Source of the DNA: an uncultured Collinsella sp.
Lineage (GTDB): Bacteria; Actinomycetota; Coriobacteriia; Coriobacteriales; Coriobacteriaceae
DNA: 26,387 bases
NCBI GenBank assembly: GCA_900541885.1
Contig: UQKW01000030.1
Coordinates: 1 to 26,387, forward strand
Reading direction: 5' to 3'
The notes beneath the pieces were generated by a model. The model was not told the DNA's origin. It saw only the letters and a program-made list of their open reading frames with translations, and did no database searches. Each line of letters begins with the position of its first letter. The first letter of the stretch is position 1. Shown one piece after another: positions 14,818-22,489 of this stretch. Both the position numbers and the translations under genes were made by a program.

Positions 14818-16315
14818 GGTGTCCTCCAACTTGTTCGTTGCGTTCGCGCGCGGTGGCGCCGGCGGTAAAGCTTAATCCCTTGACGAGCGCGTTCTTGCCG
14901 TACTTGCCTTTCACGGCCAGGACGGCGCGCGCCAGGTCGCGCTCGCGCTCATCGGCCTCGATATCGCTGAACAGATCGATGGTGGCAAATTCCTCGGGCA
15001 TGAGGTTGCCAAATCCCAGGTTGATGCGCTTGACCGGTCGTTTGGGATCGACAGTCTGCGCCCAGAGCTCATCGAAATAGCCCATGATCTTCTTAAACGA
15101 ATTGGTGCGCTCGGGTAGCTTTCGCGAGGCGTTGGAGTGCGCAAAGAGTGCGGCATAGCCACCACGCGGTTTGCCGCCATGCTCTCCCACAAAGATGCCA
15201 TCGATTGCCTGCGCTTCGCGCACCAGGCGGCGCCGTTCGTCATCGCGCTGGACGGGCTTGGGAGCACGGGGCGCGAGCTCGGGACCGTCGGTCGCTGCGG
15301 GCTCGATGCCCGAGGTGCTCGAGCGCAGGTGTCCGCATCCGTCCACATATTGTGCAGTACCGCTGGCATCAAGCCTGCGGATGTCGGCGCGCTCGCTCGC
15401 GTAGCCCACAAAGAGCGAGATGCTGTCGCAGACCACGTGCTTATCGACCAAGTCCAGCACGGCACTGTCGACCATCTCGCGCAAGACGGTGTAGGCCTGC
15501 TCGTAGGCATAGCCCTTCGAGAGCACCTGTCCTGTAGTGGTCGAAGTTGCTTGTGGGCGATAGGCTTGGATATCGGCGATGGTTGTCGGCTCGCGCCCAA
15601 AGGCGTGGTCGATGAGATATTCGGCATTGACGCCGAGCTCGTCGTAGAGCAGGTTCTCGTCGAGTGCGGCGACACCCATCAGGTCGTAGACGCCATACTT
15701 TTCGAGTCGTGCTGCCACGCCGGGGCCGATGCCCCAGATATCGGTGATGGGACGATGGGGCCAGATCTCTTTGCGAAAGGTCTCGTCGTCGAGTATGCCG
15801 ATGCGGCTGGGTACGTGCTTGGCGGTGATATCGAGCGCTACCTTGGCCTGGAATAGGTTGGGGCCGATGCCGACCGTCGCCGTGATGCCGGTGCGCGCGA
15901 GGACCTCATCGCGCAACATGCAGGCAAAGCCTTTGGCATTGGTATGGTAGAGGTCTAGATAGGGCGTCACGTCGATAAAGCATTCGTCGATTGAATAGAC
16001 GTGAATGTCTTGCGGGCTCACGTATTCCAGATAGATGCCGTAGATTTGCGCCGACACTTCCATGTAGTGCTGCATGCGCGGTACGGCTTTGATGTAGTCG
16101 ATGCCGTCGGGAATCTCAAACAGACGGCAGCGATTGTGAATCCCTAAGTCCTTCATGGCCTGTGTGATGGCGAGGCAGATGGTCGTGCGCCCGCGCGATT
16201 CGTCGGCAACGACCAGGTTGGTGGTGAGCGGGTTGAGCCCGCGGTCGACGCACTCGACGCTGGCATAAAACGTCTTGAGGTCGATGCAGATATAGGTGTG
16301 ACGCTCGTGCCCCAC
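14810..16315 (-). CDS. Y-family DNA polymerase (ImpB/UvrX type), SOS translesion synthesis
   Basis: An error-prone translesion polymerase of 501 residues, longer than DinB (about 350) and nearer UvrX/UmuC relatives (about 420). The catalytic acids are in YICIDLKTFYASVE (D12, E21 region) and VYSIDECFIDVT (D110, E111). The helix-hairpin-helix motif is DIWGIGPGVAARLEKYG. An unconserved stretch near residues 330-400, rich in Pro, Ala and Arg, lies within the little-finger region and accounts for the extra length. GTG 16315 was chosen because GGGAGG lies four bases upstream and the catalytic motif follows at once. Upstream starts to 16387 would overlap the promoter itself. It is likely LexA-controlled. 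Confidence 0.9.
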   Translation of the reverse strand: MGHERHTYICIDLKTFYASVECVDRGLNPLTTNLVVADESRGRTTICLAITQAMKDLGIHNRCRLFEIPDGIDYIKAVPRMQHYMEVSAQIYGIYLEYVSPQDIHVYSIDECFIDVTPYLDLYHTNAKGFACMLRDEVLARTGITATVGIGPNLFQAKVALDITAKHVPSRIGILDDETFRKEIWPHRPITDIWGIGPGVAARLEKYGVYDLMGVAALDENLLYDELGVNAEYLIDHAFGREPTTIADIQAYRPQATSTTTGQVLSKGYAYEQAYTVLREMVDSAVLDLVDKHVVCDSISLFVGYASERADIRRLDASGTAQYVDGCGHLRSSTSGIEPAATDGPELAPRAPKPVQRDDERRRLVREAQAIDGIFVGEHGGKPRGGYAALFAHSNASRKLPERTNSFKKIMGYFDELWAQTVDPKRPVKRINLGFGNLMPEEFATIDLFSDIEADERERDLARAVLAVKGKYGKNALVKGLSFTAGATARERNEQVGGHRA

Positions 16316-16344
16316 GCGTCCTCCCATCAAACACATGTTCTTAT

Positions 16345-16387
16345 CGAATATCTGTTCGATAATACCCGCTCGTCCGGACATCGTCAA
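16345..16387 (-). promoter_or_regulatory. LexA-type SOS promoter
   Basis: On the minus strand TTGACG (16387-16382) and TATTAT (16364-16359) are exactly 17 bases apart. The box CGAACAGATATTCG (16358-16345) follows at once, one base off the gram-positive LexA consensus CGAAC-N4-GTTCG. A repressor there would cover the transcription start. Confidence 0.8.
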
Positions 16388-16537
16388 AATCTGTCCCTTT
16401 TTGGCAAGTATGGTCGTGCGGCTTCATCGGGGTTTTAACGCAGCCCTAAAGAGCGCGAAACAGCTCGGAAAAGCTCGCTTCGTAGCATGAGCCTAACGAT
16501 CGATACCACCATAAAGCACGGAAGGGTTGTGGGGATA

Positions 16538-17062
16538 ATGGTCAACTATGGGTTTGGTATGCCGACGCGCCTTGTTGCGGATGGAGACGTGGCTCGCTGG
16601 TGCGGACGATTGGTCGCTCACTACGGTGGCACCAAGGCGCTGGTCGTGTTGGGCGGTGACAAACATACGCACGATGAGCTCGTCTCGGCGGCACTTGGTT
16701 CGCTCGCTCGAGCCCTACTCGAGCGTGTGCTTTTCCGCTGCGGCTCGTTTGAGGGCGACGGGGGAGACGAACTGGTCGACGAAGCCGTGGCCTTGGCGAC
16801 CGACGAAGGCGTGGACTTTGTCCTGGCGATTGGCGATGCCGATACTGCTGGCTTTGCGCGCGAGCTCACGCATCGCATGGCGGCGCTCGATGCCGGCGAA
16901 GACGGCTTTGTGCCTTATGGATGCATTGTCTCGGAGGGCAAGGTGCCTGCTGCCGTGGGCACCGGCGAGGTTCCCGTTTTTGCCATTATCGCGCCCGAAC
17001 TGCTGGAGGGCATCGGGTCTCCTCTGCGTGAGTTGCTCGGTAGCGTCTGCGCCGCGGCCTAA
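16538..17062 (+). CDS. Stand-alone N-terminal half of an iron-type alcohol dehydrogenase
   Basis: A 174-residue protein resembling the nucleotide-binding half of butanol dehydrogenase-like group III alcohol dehydrogenases (normally about 390 residues). It has the family start (MVNYGFGMPTRLV), KALVVLGGD, and VDFVLAIGDAD where active enzymes have a Gly-rich GGGS loop. The C-terminal domain with the His and Asp metal ligands is absent, and the coding frame ends cleanly without visible remnants behind it. It may be a diverged, non-catalytic paralogue or a fixed fragment. ATG 16538 matches the family start; an in-frame ATG at 16487 also exists. Neither has a good ribosome site, which is a mild warning about expression. 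Confidence 0.6.
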   Translation: MVNYGFGMPTRLVADGDVARWCGRLVAHYGGTKALVVLGGDKHTHDELVSAALGSLARALLERVLFRCGSFEGDGGDELVDEAVALATDEGVDFVLAIGDADTAGFARELTHRMAALDAGEDGFVPYGCIVSEGKVPAAVGTGEVPVFAIIAPELLEGIGSPLRELLGSVCAAA

Positions 17063-17072
17063 TATTTGCCAT

Positions 17073-17133
17073 AAAAGGACGGGTTTTTGGTTGGTAAAGC
17101 GTTTGACCTGCCAAAATAAGCCTGTCCCTTTTT
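17073..17133. repeat. Imperfect palindromic intergenic element
   Basis: AAAAGGACGGG (17073-17083) pairs imperfectly with CCTGTCCCTTTT (17121-17132). An inner stem, TTTTGG with CCAAAA plus GGT with ACC, encloses a short loop. The CCAAAATA stretch is also found in the loop of repeat copy 2 near 8341. A partial look-alike, CTGTCCCTTTTTGG, occurs near 16391. It sits between the dehydrogenase-like gene and pgi and may also terminate, as Ts follow. Confidence 0.5.
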
Positions 17134-17171
17134 GATCGGCTGCCGTTTGGGGGCGGATTAGCAACGCTCGC

Positions 17172-17239
17172 TGATTGTAGTCTTGACCTGCGCTAGAATA
17201 GTGGCATCTGAATGTCCGGGCGCATGGAGGCGTGCGCCC
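17172..17239 (+). promoter_or_regulatory. Probable pgi promoter and leader hairpin
   Basis: TAGAAT at 17194-17199 is a good -10 box; the -35 (TGATTG, 17172-17177, spacing 16) is weak. A 7-bp stem GGGCGCA/TGCGCCC (17218-17224 and 17233-17239) with an 8-base loop lies between it and the pgi ribosome site and could stabilise the message. Confidence 0.45.
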
Positions 17240-17258
17240 GTATGCTGAGGAGGACTCT

Positions 17259-18953
17259 ATGGCAACTGTTGCCGCACCTATCGACGCTACGTCGACCGCC
17301 GCTTGGAAGGCGCTCGAGGCCCATCAGGAGAAGCTCGAGGCCGAGGGTATCGACCTTAAGGCATGGTTCGCTGCCGATGCGGAGCGCGTGAACAAGCTGA
17401 GCTTTGATGCCGGCGACCTGCACTTCGATCTGTCCAAGAACCTGGTGACTGATGAGACCGTCAAGCTGCTGTGCGATCTTGCTCGTGAGGTGAAGCTCGA
17501 GGAGCGCCGCGACGCCATGTTCTCCGGCGAGCACATCAACACCACCGAGGACCGCGCCGTCCTGCACACCGCGCTTCGCCGCCCCGCAACCGAGAAGGGC
17601 CAGCTCATCGTCGACGGCCAGGACGTTGTCGCTGACGTGCACGAGGTCCTCGATCGCATGTATGCCTTCGCCGAGCGCGTGCGCTCCGGTGAGTGGAAGG
17701 GCGTTACCGGCAAGAAGATCGAGCACCTGGTGTCCATCGGCATCGGCGGTTCCGATCTGGGCCCGGTCATGGCTTACGAGGCTCTGCGTCCCTATGCCGA
17801 CGCCGGTATCGACTGCCGCTATATCTCCAACATCGATCCCAACGACCAGGCCGAGAAGCTTAAGGGCCTGGATCCCGAGACCACGCTCGTGATCATCGTC
17901 TCCAAGACCTTCACCACGCTCGAGACCCTCACCAACGCCCGCGAGGTCAAGACCTGGATGCTCGAGCAGCTCAAGGCTCAGGGCGCTATCGATGGCTCCG
18001 ATGAGCAGAACGCCGAGGCCGTGGCAAAGCACTTCGTCGCCGTTTCCACCGCACTCGAGAAGGTTGAGGCCTTCGGTATCGACCCCGCCAACGCCTTCGG
18101 TTTCTGGAACTGGGTTGGCGGCCGCTATTCCGTTGACTCCGCCGTGGGCCTGTCGCTGATCGTCGTGCTTGGCCCCGAGCGCTTCCAGCAGTTCCTTGAG
18201 GGCTTCCACGCCATCGACGAGTACTTCTGCAACACCCCGCTCGAGAACAACGCCGTCGCGCTAATGGGCCTGCTCAACGTTTGGTACGTCAACTTCTTCG
18301 GTTCCAAGAGCCACGCCGTGCTTCCGTACTGCCAGTATCTGCACCGTTTCCCGGCCTACCTGCAGCAGCTCACCATGGAGTCCAACGGCAAGCACGTCCG
18401 CTGGGACGGTAGCGCCGTGACCTCCGACACCGGTGAGATCTTCTGGGGCGAGCCCGGCACCAACGGTCAGCACGCCTTCTACCAGCTGCTGCACCAGGGC
18501 ACCGTGGTGGTCCCGGCCGACTTTATCGCTTTCGCCAACACTGCCAACCCCGCAACCGACAGCGGCCAGGATGTCCACGAGCTGTTCCTGGGCAACTTCC
18601 TGGCCCAGACCAAGGCGCTCGCCTTTGGTAAGACGGCCGACGAGGTCCGCGCCGAGGGCACGCCCGAGCAGATTGTCCCGGCCCGCTGCTTTGAGGGCAA
18701 CCGTCCGACGACCTCGATCTTCGGCGACACGCTGACCCCGTTCGCGCTCGGCGAGCTCATCGCCCTGTACGAGCACATCACGTTTGTCGAGGGTACGGTC
18801 TGGGGCATCGATTCCTACGACCAGTGGGGCGTCGAGTTGGGCAAGCAGCTTGCCAAGCAGATTACCCCGGCCTTCCACGACGATGCCGCCAAGGCCGAGC
18901 AGGACGCTTCGACCCAGGCGCTCATCGAGTTCTACCGCGCTCACCGCAAGTAG
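17259..18953 (+). CDS. pgi: Glucose-6-phosphate isomerase
   Basis: Interconverts glucose 6-phosphate and fructose 6-phosphate in glycolysis, cytoplasm. The 564 residues match the long bacterial type (E. coli 549). Family landmarks are VSIGIGGSDLGP, the phosphate-binding VSKTFTTLET, NWVGGRYSVDSAVGL, the catalytic Glu in QLTMESNGK, and the signature GDTLTPFALGELIALYEH with the His, plus the Lys in QWGVELGKQLA. ATG 17259 follows GAGGAGG by about five bases. Codon use is strongly biased to C/G-ending codons, as for a highly expressed gene. Its last ten codons are duplicated exactly 3.5 kb downstream, so this 3' end probably served as an integration site without harm to the protein. Confidence 0.97.
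   Translation: MATVAAPIDATSTAAWKALEAHQEKLEAEGIDLKAWFAADAERVNKLSFDAGDLHFDLSKNLVTDETVKLLCDLAREVKLEERRDAMFSGEHINTTEDRAVLHTALRRPATEKGQLIVDGQDVVADVHEVLDRMYAFAERVRSGEWKGVTGKKIEHLVSIGIGGSDLGPVMAYEALRPYADAGIDCRYISNIDPNDQAEKLKGLDPETTLVIIVSKTFTTLETLTNAREVKTWMLEQLKAQGAIDGSDEQNAEAVAKHFVAVSTALEKVEAFGIDPANAFGFWNWVGGRYSVDSAVGLSLIVVLGPERFQQFLEGFHAIDEYFCNTPLENNAVALMGLLNVWYVNFFGSKSHAVLPYCQYLHRFPAYLQQLTMESNGKHVRWDGSAVTSDTGEIFWGEPGTNGQHAFYQLLHQGTVVVPADFIAFANTANPATDSGQDVHELFLGNFLAQTKALAFGKTADEVRAEGTPEQIVPARCFEGNRPTTSIFGDTLTPFALGELIALYEHITFVEGTVWGIDSYDQWGVELGKQLAKQITPAFHDDAAKAEQDASTQALIEFYRAHRK
18924..18951 (+). repeat. 28-bp direct repeat, left copy (pgi 3' end; candidate attL core)
   Basis: The bases encoding the pgi C-terminus IEFYRAHRK plus the T of the stop codon recur exactly at 22431-22458. 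Identity begins and ends abruptly at this length on the left; on the right a looser similarity continues to a terminator hairpin. Confidence 0.85.
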
Positions 18954-18985
18954 TCGCTGCTGTTAACGCATCGCGCCTTATAGTC

Positions 18986-19020
18986 AGGGGCCCGTATCCT
19001 ATCGGATGCGGGCCCCTTTG
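18986..19020 (+). terminator. pgi terminator (left hairpin)
   Basis: AGGGGCCCGTATCC (18986-18999) pairs with GGATGCGGGCCCCT (19004-19017), all 14 positions with one T-G wobble, followed by a short T run. It also lies at the end of the convergent VirD4-like gene's transcript. A near-copy is at 22490-22523. Confidence 0.88.
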
Positions 19021-19093
19021 CTTTGCCGTGGTCCCGGGGCGCACGGGCTTTTGGAACATCGCCGGGGCGTCGCGCGCTGCGAGAACCCTGCGC

Positions 19094-20398
19094 CTAGATC
19101 TCGGCCTCCGCATGGTCTCGCTGCGCCTCGGGCAGCTCCCCGTAGAGCGGATGGTCTTCGAGCCTAAAGCGCTCGACCTGTTCGGGAGTGCGACCGCGTA
19201 CAAAGAGCCACGAGCGATCAATCGGCGTCGCCATGAGCGTGCTGGGCAGCGCGTCGGCGCGGTCGGAAAACACCCGGGCACTCTCGGGATCCTGGAACGC
19301 CAGCACCAGATGCGTGTCGCAGTTGCCCATGATGGAGCGTGCGCGTGCCTCGCCATAGAGCGCATCGAGCTGGTTGGTCGACTGCAGCAGCAGCGTTGCC
19401 CAGATGTTGCGGCTTCGGATAATCGAGAGCACGTTGTCGATCTGGGGGATCTGCAGATTTGCGAAGTCATCGAGCATAAAGCGCACGGGCACGGGCAGGC
19501 TGCCGTCGGGCTGCCTATCGGCCTCACGAATGAGGCCCATAAACGCCTGCGAAATAAAGAGGCCGGTCAGCGGATCGAGATTGCGGTCAATATCGCTCAC
19601 GGTTACAAACAGGGCGCAGGGGGTGTGTCCCATGGAAGCGAAGTCCACCTGATGGCACTCACGATAGAGCTGTGCCGCACCGTCGAATCCCAGACACATG
19701 ACCTTTTCGGCAAGGATGCCGACGATGCTCGCGTGCATGCGCTCGGCATTTTGCGTAATGGCGTAGCGCCGCCATAGCGAGAGGGCATAGCTTTGGGGGT
19801 CGGTCGTGATCAGGTCGTCAAACAATCGACCCGTGGCACCGTCCTGCAGGTGCTCGATCAGCTTGATGACCGAGCTGATCGTCTGCTCGTCGGCGGGTAG
19901 CTGTTCGGTGACGTAGGCGATAAGACACGACAGCAGGTTTGCCGCCGCATGATCCCAAAAAGGCTGGTTGTTGTCCTCGATGGGGCAGATGGCCTTTGCC
20001 ACCGAGAGGATGTCCTGCTGGTTGGGCCTGCCGTCCGCCTTGCGGCGAATGTGCCTCAGGGGGTTGTAGCCGCAGCGCTCGATGCCGGGCGCAAGGGCCG
20101 GGACGGTGTTGAGGTCGGCGAAGTTGAGACATTGCACGCGGTAACCGTGGGCTGCCAGCACGGGTCCCACTTCGCGACAGAGCGTGCCTTTGGTGTCGAG
20201 CACGATGTAGCTTGCGTTCATTTGCAGCAGGTTGGGCTTGAGGACGTTTCGGGTCTTGCCGGCTCCCGAGGGGCCGATCACAAGTGCGTTGTTGTCGAGT
20301 CCCGTTTGGCGGGTGTCGCAGGAAAGCGTTCGATCCTTGGCGAGGATGGTGGACGATGCGGACTCAGATGCGGCGAGGCGGCTGGCGAGGTTAGACAT
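19094..20398 (-). CDS. VirD4/TraG-type conjugative DNA-transfer ATPase (no membrane domain)
   Basis: Coupling-protein-like ATPase that in conjugation brings DNA to the type IV secretion channel. Walker A is IGPSGAGKTRNV (41-52), followed by LLQMNASYIVLDTKG; the Walker B aspartates are in RFMLDDFANLQI (306-317); the C-terminal SIIRSRNIWATLLLQSTNQL and the DTHLVLAFQD segment are family-typical. At 434 residues it is shorter than full VirD4 (about 600), and it lacks the N-terminal membrane helices, so it is soluble or recruited by another protein. ATG 20398 has AAGGAGG seven bases upstream and overlaps the ClpP-like stop by eight bases, implying coupled translation. It is the last gene of the element operon. 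Confidence 0.85.
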   Translation of the reverse strand: MSNLASRLAASESASSTILAKDRTLSCDTRQTGLDNNALVIGPSGAGKTRNVLKPNLLQMNASYIVLDTKGTLCREVGPVLAAHGYRVQCLNFADLNTVPALAPGIERCGYNPLRHIRRKADGRPNQQDILSVAKAICPIEDNNQPFWDHAAANLLSCLIAYVTEQLPADEQTISSVIKLIEHLQDGATGRLFDDLITTDPQSYALSLWRRYAITQNAERMHASIVGILAEKVMCLGFDGAAQLYRECHQVDFASMGHTPCALFVTVSDIDRNLDPLTGLFISQAFMGLIREADRQPDGSLPVPVRFMLDDFANLQIPQIDNVLSIIRSRNIWATLLLQSTNQLDALYGEARARSIMGNCDTHLVLAFQDPESARVFSDRADALPSTLMATPIDRSWLFVRGRTPEQVERFRLEDHPLYGELPEAQRDHAEAEI

Positions 20399-20969
20399 GG
20401 GCGACCTCCTTGGTGGTCGAGAGGATTTCGTGGGCAAAGCCGAGCTCGACGGCGCGCTCGGCCGAAAGGTAGGTGTCTTTTGCAGTGAGGGACTGGATGC
20501 GCTTGGGCGTGAGGCCGCTGCGGTCCGAGAGGATTTGCGTGAGGGTCTTGCGGGTCTGCATGAGACGCCGGCTGGTTTCCTGCAGCGCAAGTGCCGAGCC
20601 GCCTGCCCCCTGGGGGATCAGCGGGTCGTGAATCATGAGCTCTGCATGGGGCGCCATACGGCGATCGTCGCCGCCCATAAAGATCACGGCGCCCATGGAC
20701 GCGGCGAATTCCAGGCAGACGGTGCGGATGGGGCACGATGCGAGGCGCATGGCGTCATAGATCGCAAGACCCGATCGCACGCTTCCGCCGACGCTGGCGA
20801 CAAATATGGTGATGGGGCGGCTGGGGTCGGTGGCATCGAGCAGGCGGATCTGCTGGCATAGGTCGTGGGCCATCGGGGTTTCGATGTTTCCCATGACGGA
20901 GAGCTCGCGACGGGCGAGCATCTCATCGTAAATGCTGGTGAGCGTGATGCCTCGGGCGGATTCACGCAT
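20391..20969 (-). CDS. ClpP-like serine protease
   Basis: A 192-residue protein of ClpP length. The triad is intact: S91 in EFAASMGA, H114 in LMIHDP and D165 in AKDTYLSA; the oxyanion-strand motif VASVGGSV (58-65) is also present. ClpP forms tetradecameric barrels that degrade proteins handed over by Clp ATPases; no such ATPase is encoded here. It would have to use the host ClpX/ClpC, act alone on peptides, or mix with host ClpP. ATG 20969 lacks a ribosome site of its own but overlaps the end of a short upstream frame with a strong one, so it is probably translated by re-initiation. The frame is open further upstream without a plausible start. Close coupling to a VirD4-type ATPase suggests a role in element transfer or defence evasion; that is inference. 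Confidence 0.82.
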   Translation of the reverse strand: MRESARGITLTSIYDEMLARRELSVMGNIETPMAHDLCQQIRLLDATDPSRPITIFVASVGGSVRSGLAIYDAMRLASCPIRTVCLEFAASMGAVIFMGGDDRRMAPHAELMIHDPLIPQGAGGSALALQETSRRLMQTRKTLTQILSDRSGLTPKRIQSLTAKDTYLSAERAVELGFAHEILSTTKEVAHV

Positions 20970-21009
20970 GGTGAGGGGGCTGATGATGGGGGGAATGATT
21001 GGTGTCCAT
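20962..21009 (-). CDS. Short His-rich upstream frame coupled to the ClpP-like gene
   Basis: ATG 21009 with GAAAGGAG five bases upstream begins MDTNHSPHHQPPHHA and stops at TGA. The stop overlaps the ClpP-like start by eight bases (ATGCGTGA). It probably serves to load ribosomes for the protease. Five of its 15 residues are His, which may be chance or may make it sensitive to His-tRNA. Confidence 0.45.
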   Translation of the reverse strand: MDTNHSPHHQPPHHA

Positions 21010-21075
21010 GAGGACTCCTTTCTGTTGGTTGTGTTGTGGAGGAATAGGATTGTTGCCCGCGGAGGGGCTGGCGGG

Positions 21076-21966
21076 CTACAGGGTTCGTCCGAGCCTGAGA
21101 TCGAGCTCGGTTGTGGGGCAGGCTGCCTGTTCGTGCGGCTCGCAAGCGCCAAGGGCTCCAAAGCGATAGAGCGTTGCGGCGGGCGTGGTGTAGGCGAGCC
21201 GCAGCTGATGCTCGACAGGGGCACATCCGTCATTTTTGTAATGAGCCGCGTAGTACTGCGCGATGCTAGTGTTCATCTCGCTGCCATTGCGATGGCGCTC
21301 AAACTGGCGTCTGCAGGTCTCGATGATCTTTGCTACCGACTTGGGTGCCGTCGCGGGAACAAGGGCGAGATAGCCCTCAAATAGCTCGCTGATGCTCAGG
21401 AGGCACAGCAGGTCGATCAGCGTCCTTATGGCTGCTCCCTCGGCGGAAAAGTGCGCGGTCATGCGGTTATATCGGTTGCGGTCGACGATGGCCGCATGGG
21501 GTCTTGGAGTTTTCTGCCCCGTGGTCCCGGGCTTTTGCCGCGCCTGTGTATTGAGCTCGACGTTGCAGCGCTTGAGGCCGTCCAGCGGAAGGAACAGTGC
21601 GGTGCGCAGGGTGTTCCGCTTGCTTTCGAGTTCATGACGCTCGTCGGGTTCCCATTCGAGCTTGAGTTTAGTGTCGAGCGCCGTAAGCATATGGGCTAGG
21701 CAGCCTACGGTAAGAACGCACGAATCGTTGTCGCGTTTTGGGGCATAGGGGTCTGTCAGCTTGCGAATGTCGGGGTCGCCCATGATCTTTGCGCAGCGCT
21801 TCAGCAGTTGAGGGTGGTCGGCCAAGATCGTCGCGAGCGGTAGCGACGCGTAGTTCTTGATGGTCGCGGCGGCAAAGGCGGCGTCATATTCGTTTGCATA
21901 TGCTCGCTCAATGCGGGCATCCAGAATGCTTTTCTTATCGCCGTCTTCTGCGTGGTGGTTTGTCAT
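21076..21966 (-). CDS. Hypothetical protein of the element
   Basis: A 296-residue protein I do not recognise. It starts at ATG 21966 with GGAG seven bases upstream, and begins MTNHHAEDGDKKS. It is soluble, mostly helical in appearance, with a basic, Arg/Lys-rich middle (GLKRCNVELNTQARQKP) and a Leu-rich patch (TLIDLLCLLSISELFEGYL). No known nuclease, helicase or helix-turn-helix motif is evident. It is first in the operon with the ClpP-like and VirD4-like genes and directly follows tandem DNA repeats. A replication or relaxosome accessory role is possible but unproven. A longer in-frame version from 22122 would have the tandem repeats coding for His-rich sequence and lacks a ribosome site. 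Confidence 0.6.
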   Translation of the reverse strand: MTNHHAEDGDKKSILDARIERAYANEYDAAFAAATIKNYASLPLATILADHPQLLKRCAKIMGDPDIRKLTDPYAPKRDNDSCVLTVGCLAHMLTALDTKLKLEWEPDERHELESKRNTLRTALFLPLDGLKRCNVELNTQARQKPGTTGQKTPRPHAAIVDRNRYNRMTAHFSAEGAAIRTLIDLLCLLSISELFEGYLALVPATAPKSVAKIIETCRRQFERHRNGSEMNTSIAQYYAAHYKNDGCAPVEHQLRLAYTTPAATLYRFGALGACEPHEQAACPTTELDLRLGRTL

Positions 21967-21980
21967 AGCTTCTCCAATCG

Positions 21981-22057
21981 GTTGATGTTCTTGCTGTTTG
22001 TTGATGTGTTGGTTGTCGTGAGTGATGTGCTTGCCGTGGGTGATGTGCTGACGTTGG
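21981..22057. repeat. Four imperfect 19-20 bp tandem repeats
   Basis: Units begin at 21981, 22000, 22020 and 22039, each built on (G)TTGATGTKYTTG or GTGATGTGCTTG, with a period of 19-20 bases, close to two helical turns. They lie just upstream of the element's first gene. Iteron-like binding sites for a replication, transfer or partition protein are a possibility; they might also be a degenerate coding repeat. Confidence 0.6.
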
Positions 22058-22287
22058 GGTGCTATGCGGTTTTCAATGAGCCCGTGAGGCAGTTGCTGCA
22101 GGGGCGGGATGGAACGGCCCATGCAAGGCGGAAGGCATCGTGCTCAAAATCGAGACAGCAATGCCCTAGGTGCCTCACATGTGGCAGTTACCTCATTAAG
22201 TTGTCATTGCGTTTGGGGTTGTACTTTGCCGATCTTCTTTCTCTTACATGCTAAAAACTGAAACTTCATATGCTCGATCTACTTAAA

Positions 22288-22306
22288 ACCGCAACGGCGG
22301 TCTTTT
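22288..22306. terminator. Bidirectional terminator-like hairpin inside the element
   Basis: ACCGC/GCGGT with a four-base loop, preceded by AAAA and followed by CTTTT. It insulates the element's operon from its right boundary. The surrounding stretch 22060-22430 shows no supported gene and is AT-richer than neighbours. Confidence 0.6.
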
Positions 22307-22430
22307 ATCAACTTATATGTCGGAACGCGTCTTTGCAAGTACTTTTTTGCGTTTGTTTCAAATGGGGTGGTTTTGCAACCGTCACGCGCCACGCTATGCG
22401 AACGTGCCCCGGCTCGGATAAGATGGTGCG

Positions 22431-22458
22431 ATCGAGTTCTACCGCGCTCACCGCAAGT
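22431..22458 (+). repeat. 28-bp direct repeat, right copy (candidate attR core)
   Basis: Exact copy of pgi bases 18924-18951, without any pgi sequence before it. Where pgi has its TAG stop this copy reads TGG, continuing for W-S-L-L-L-R before a stop. It is followed, as in pgi, by a GGGGCCC terminator hairpin. Confidence 0.85.
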
Positions 22459-22489
22459 GGTCTTTGCTGCTGAGATAGGTCATGGCCGA

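Noticed and set aside
21981..22057. Tandem repeats considered as a CRISPR array
   Set aside because: Units are contiguous 19-20 bp without unique spacers and imperfect, and no cas gene is nearby.
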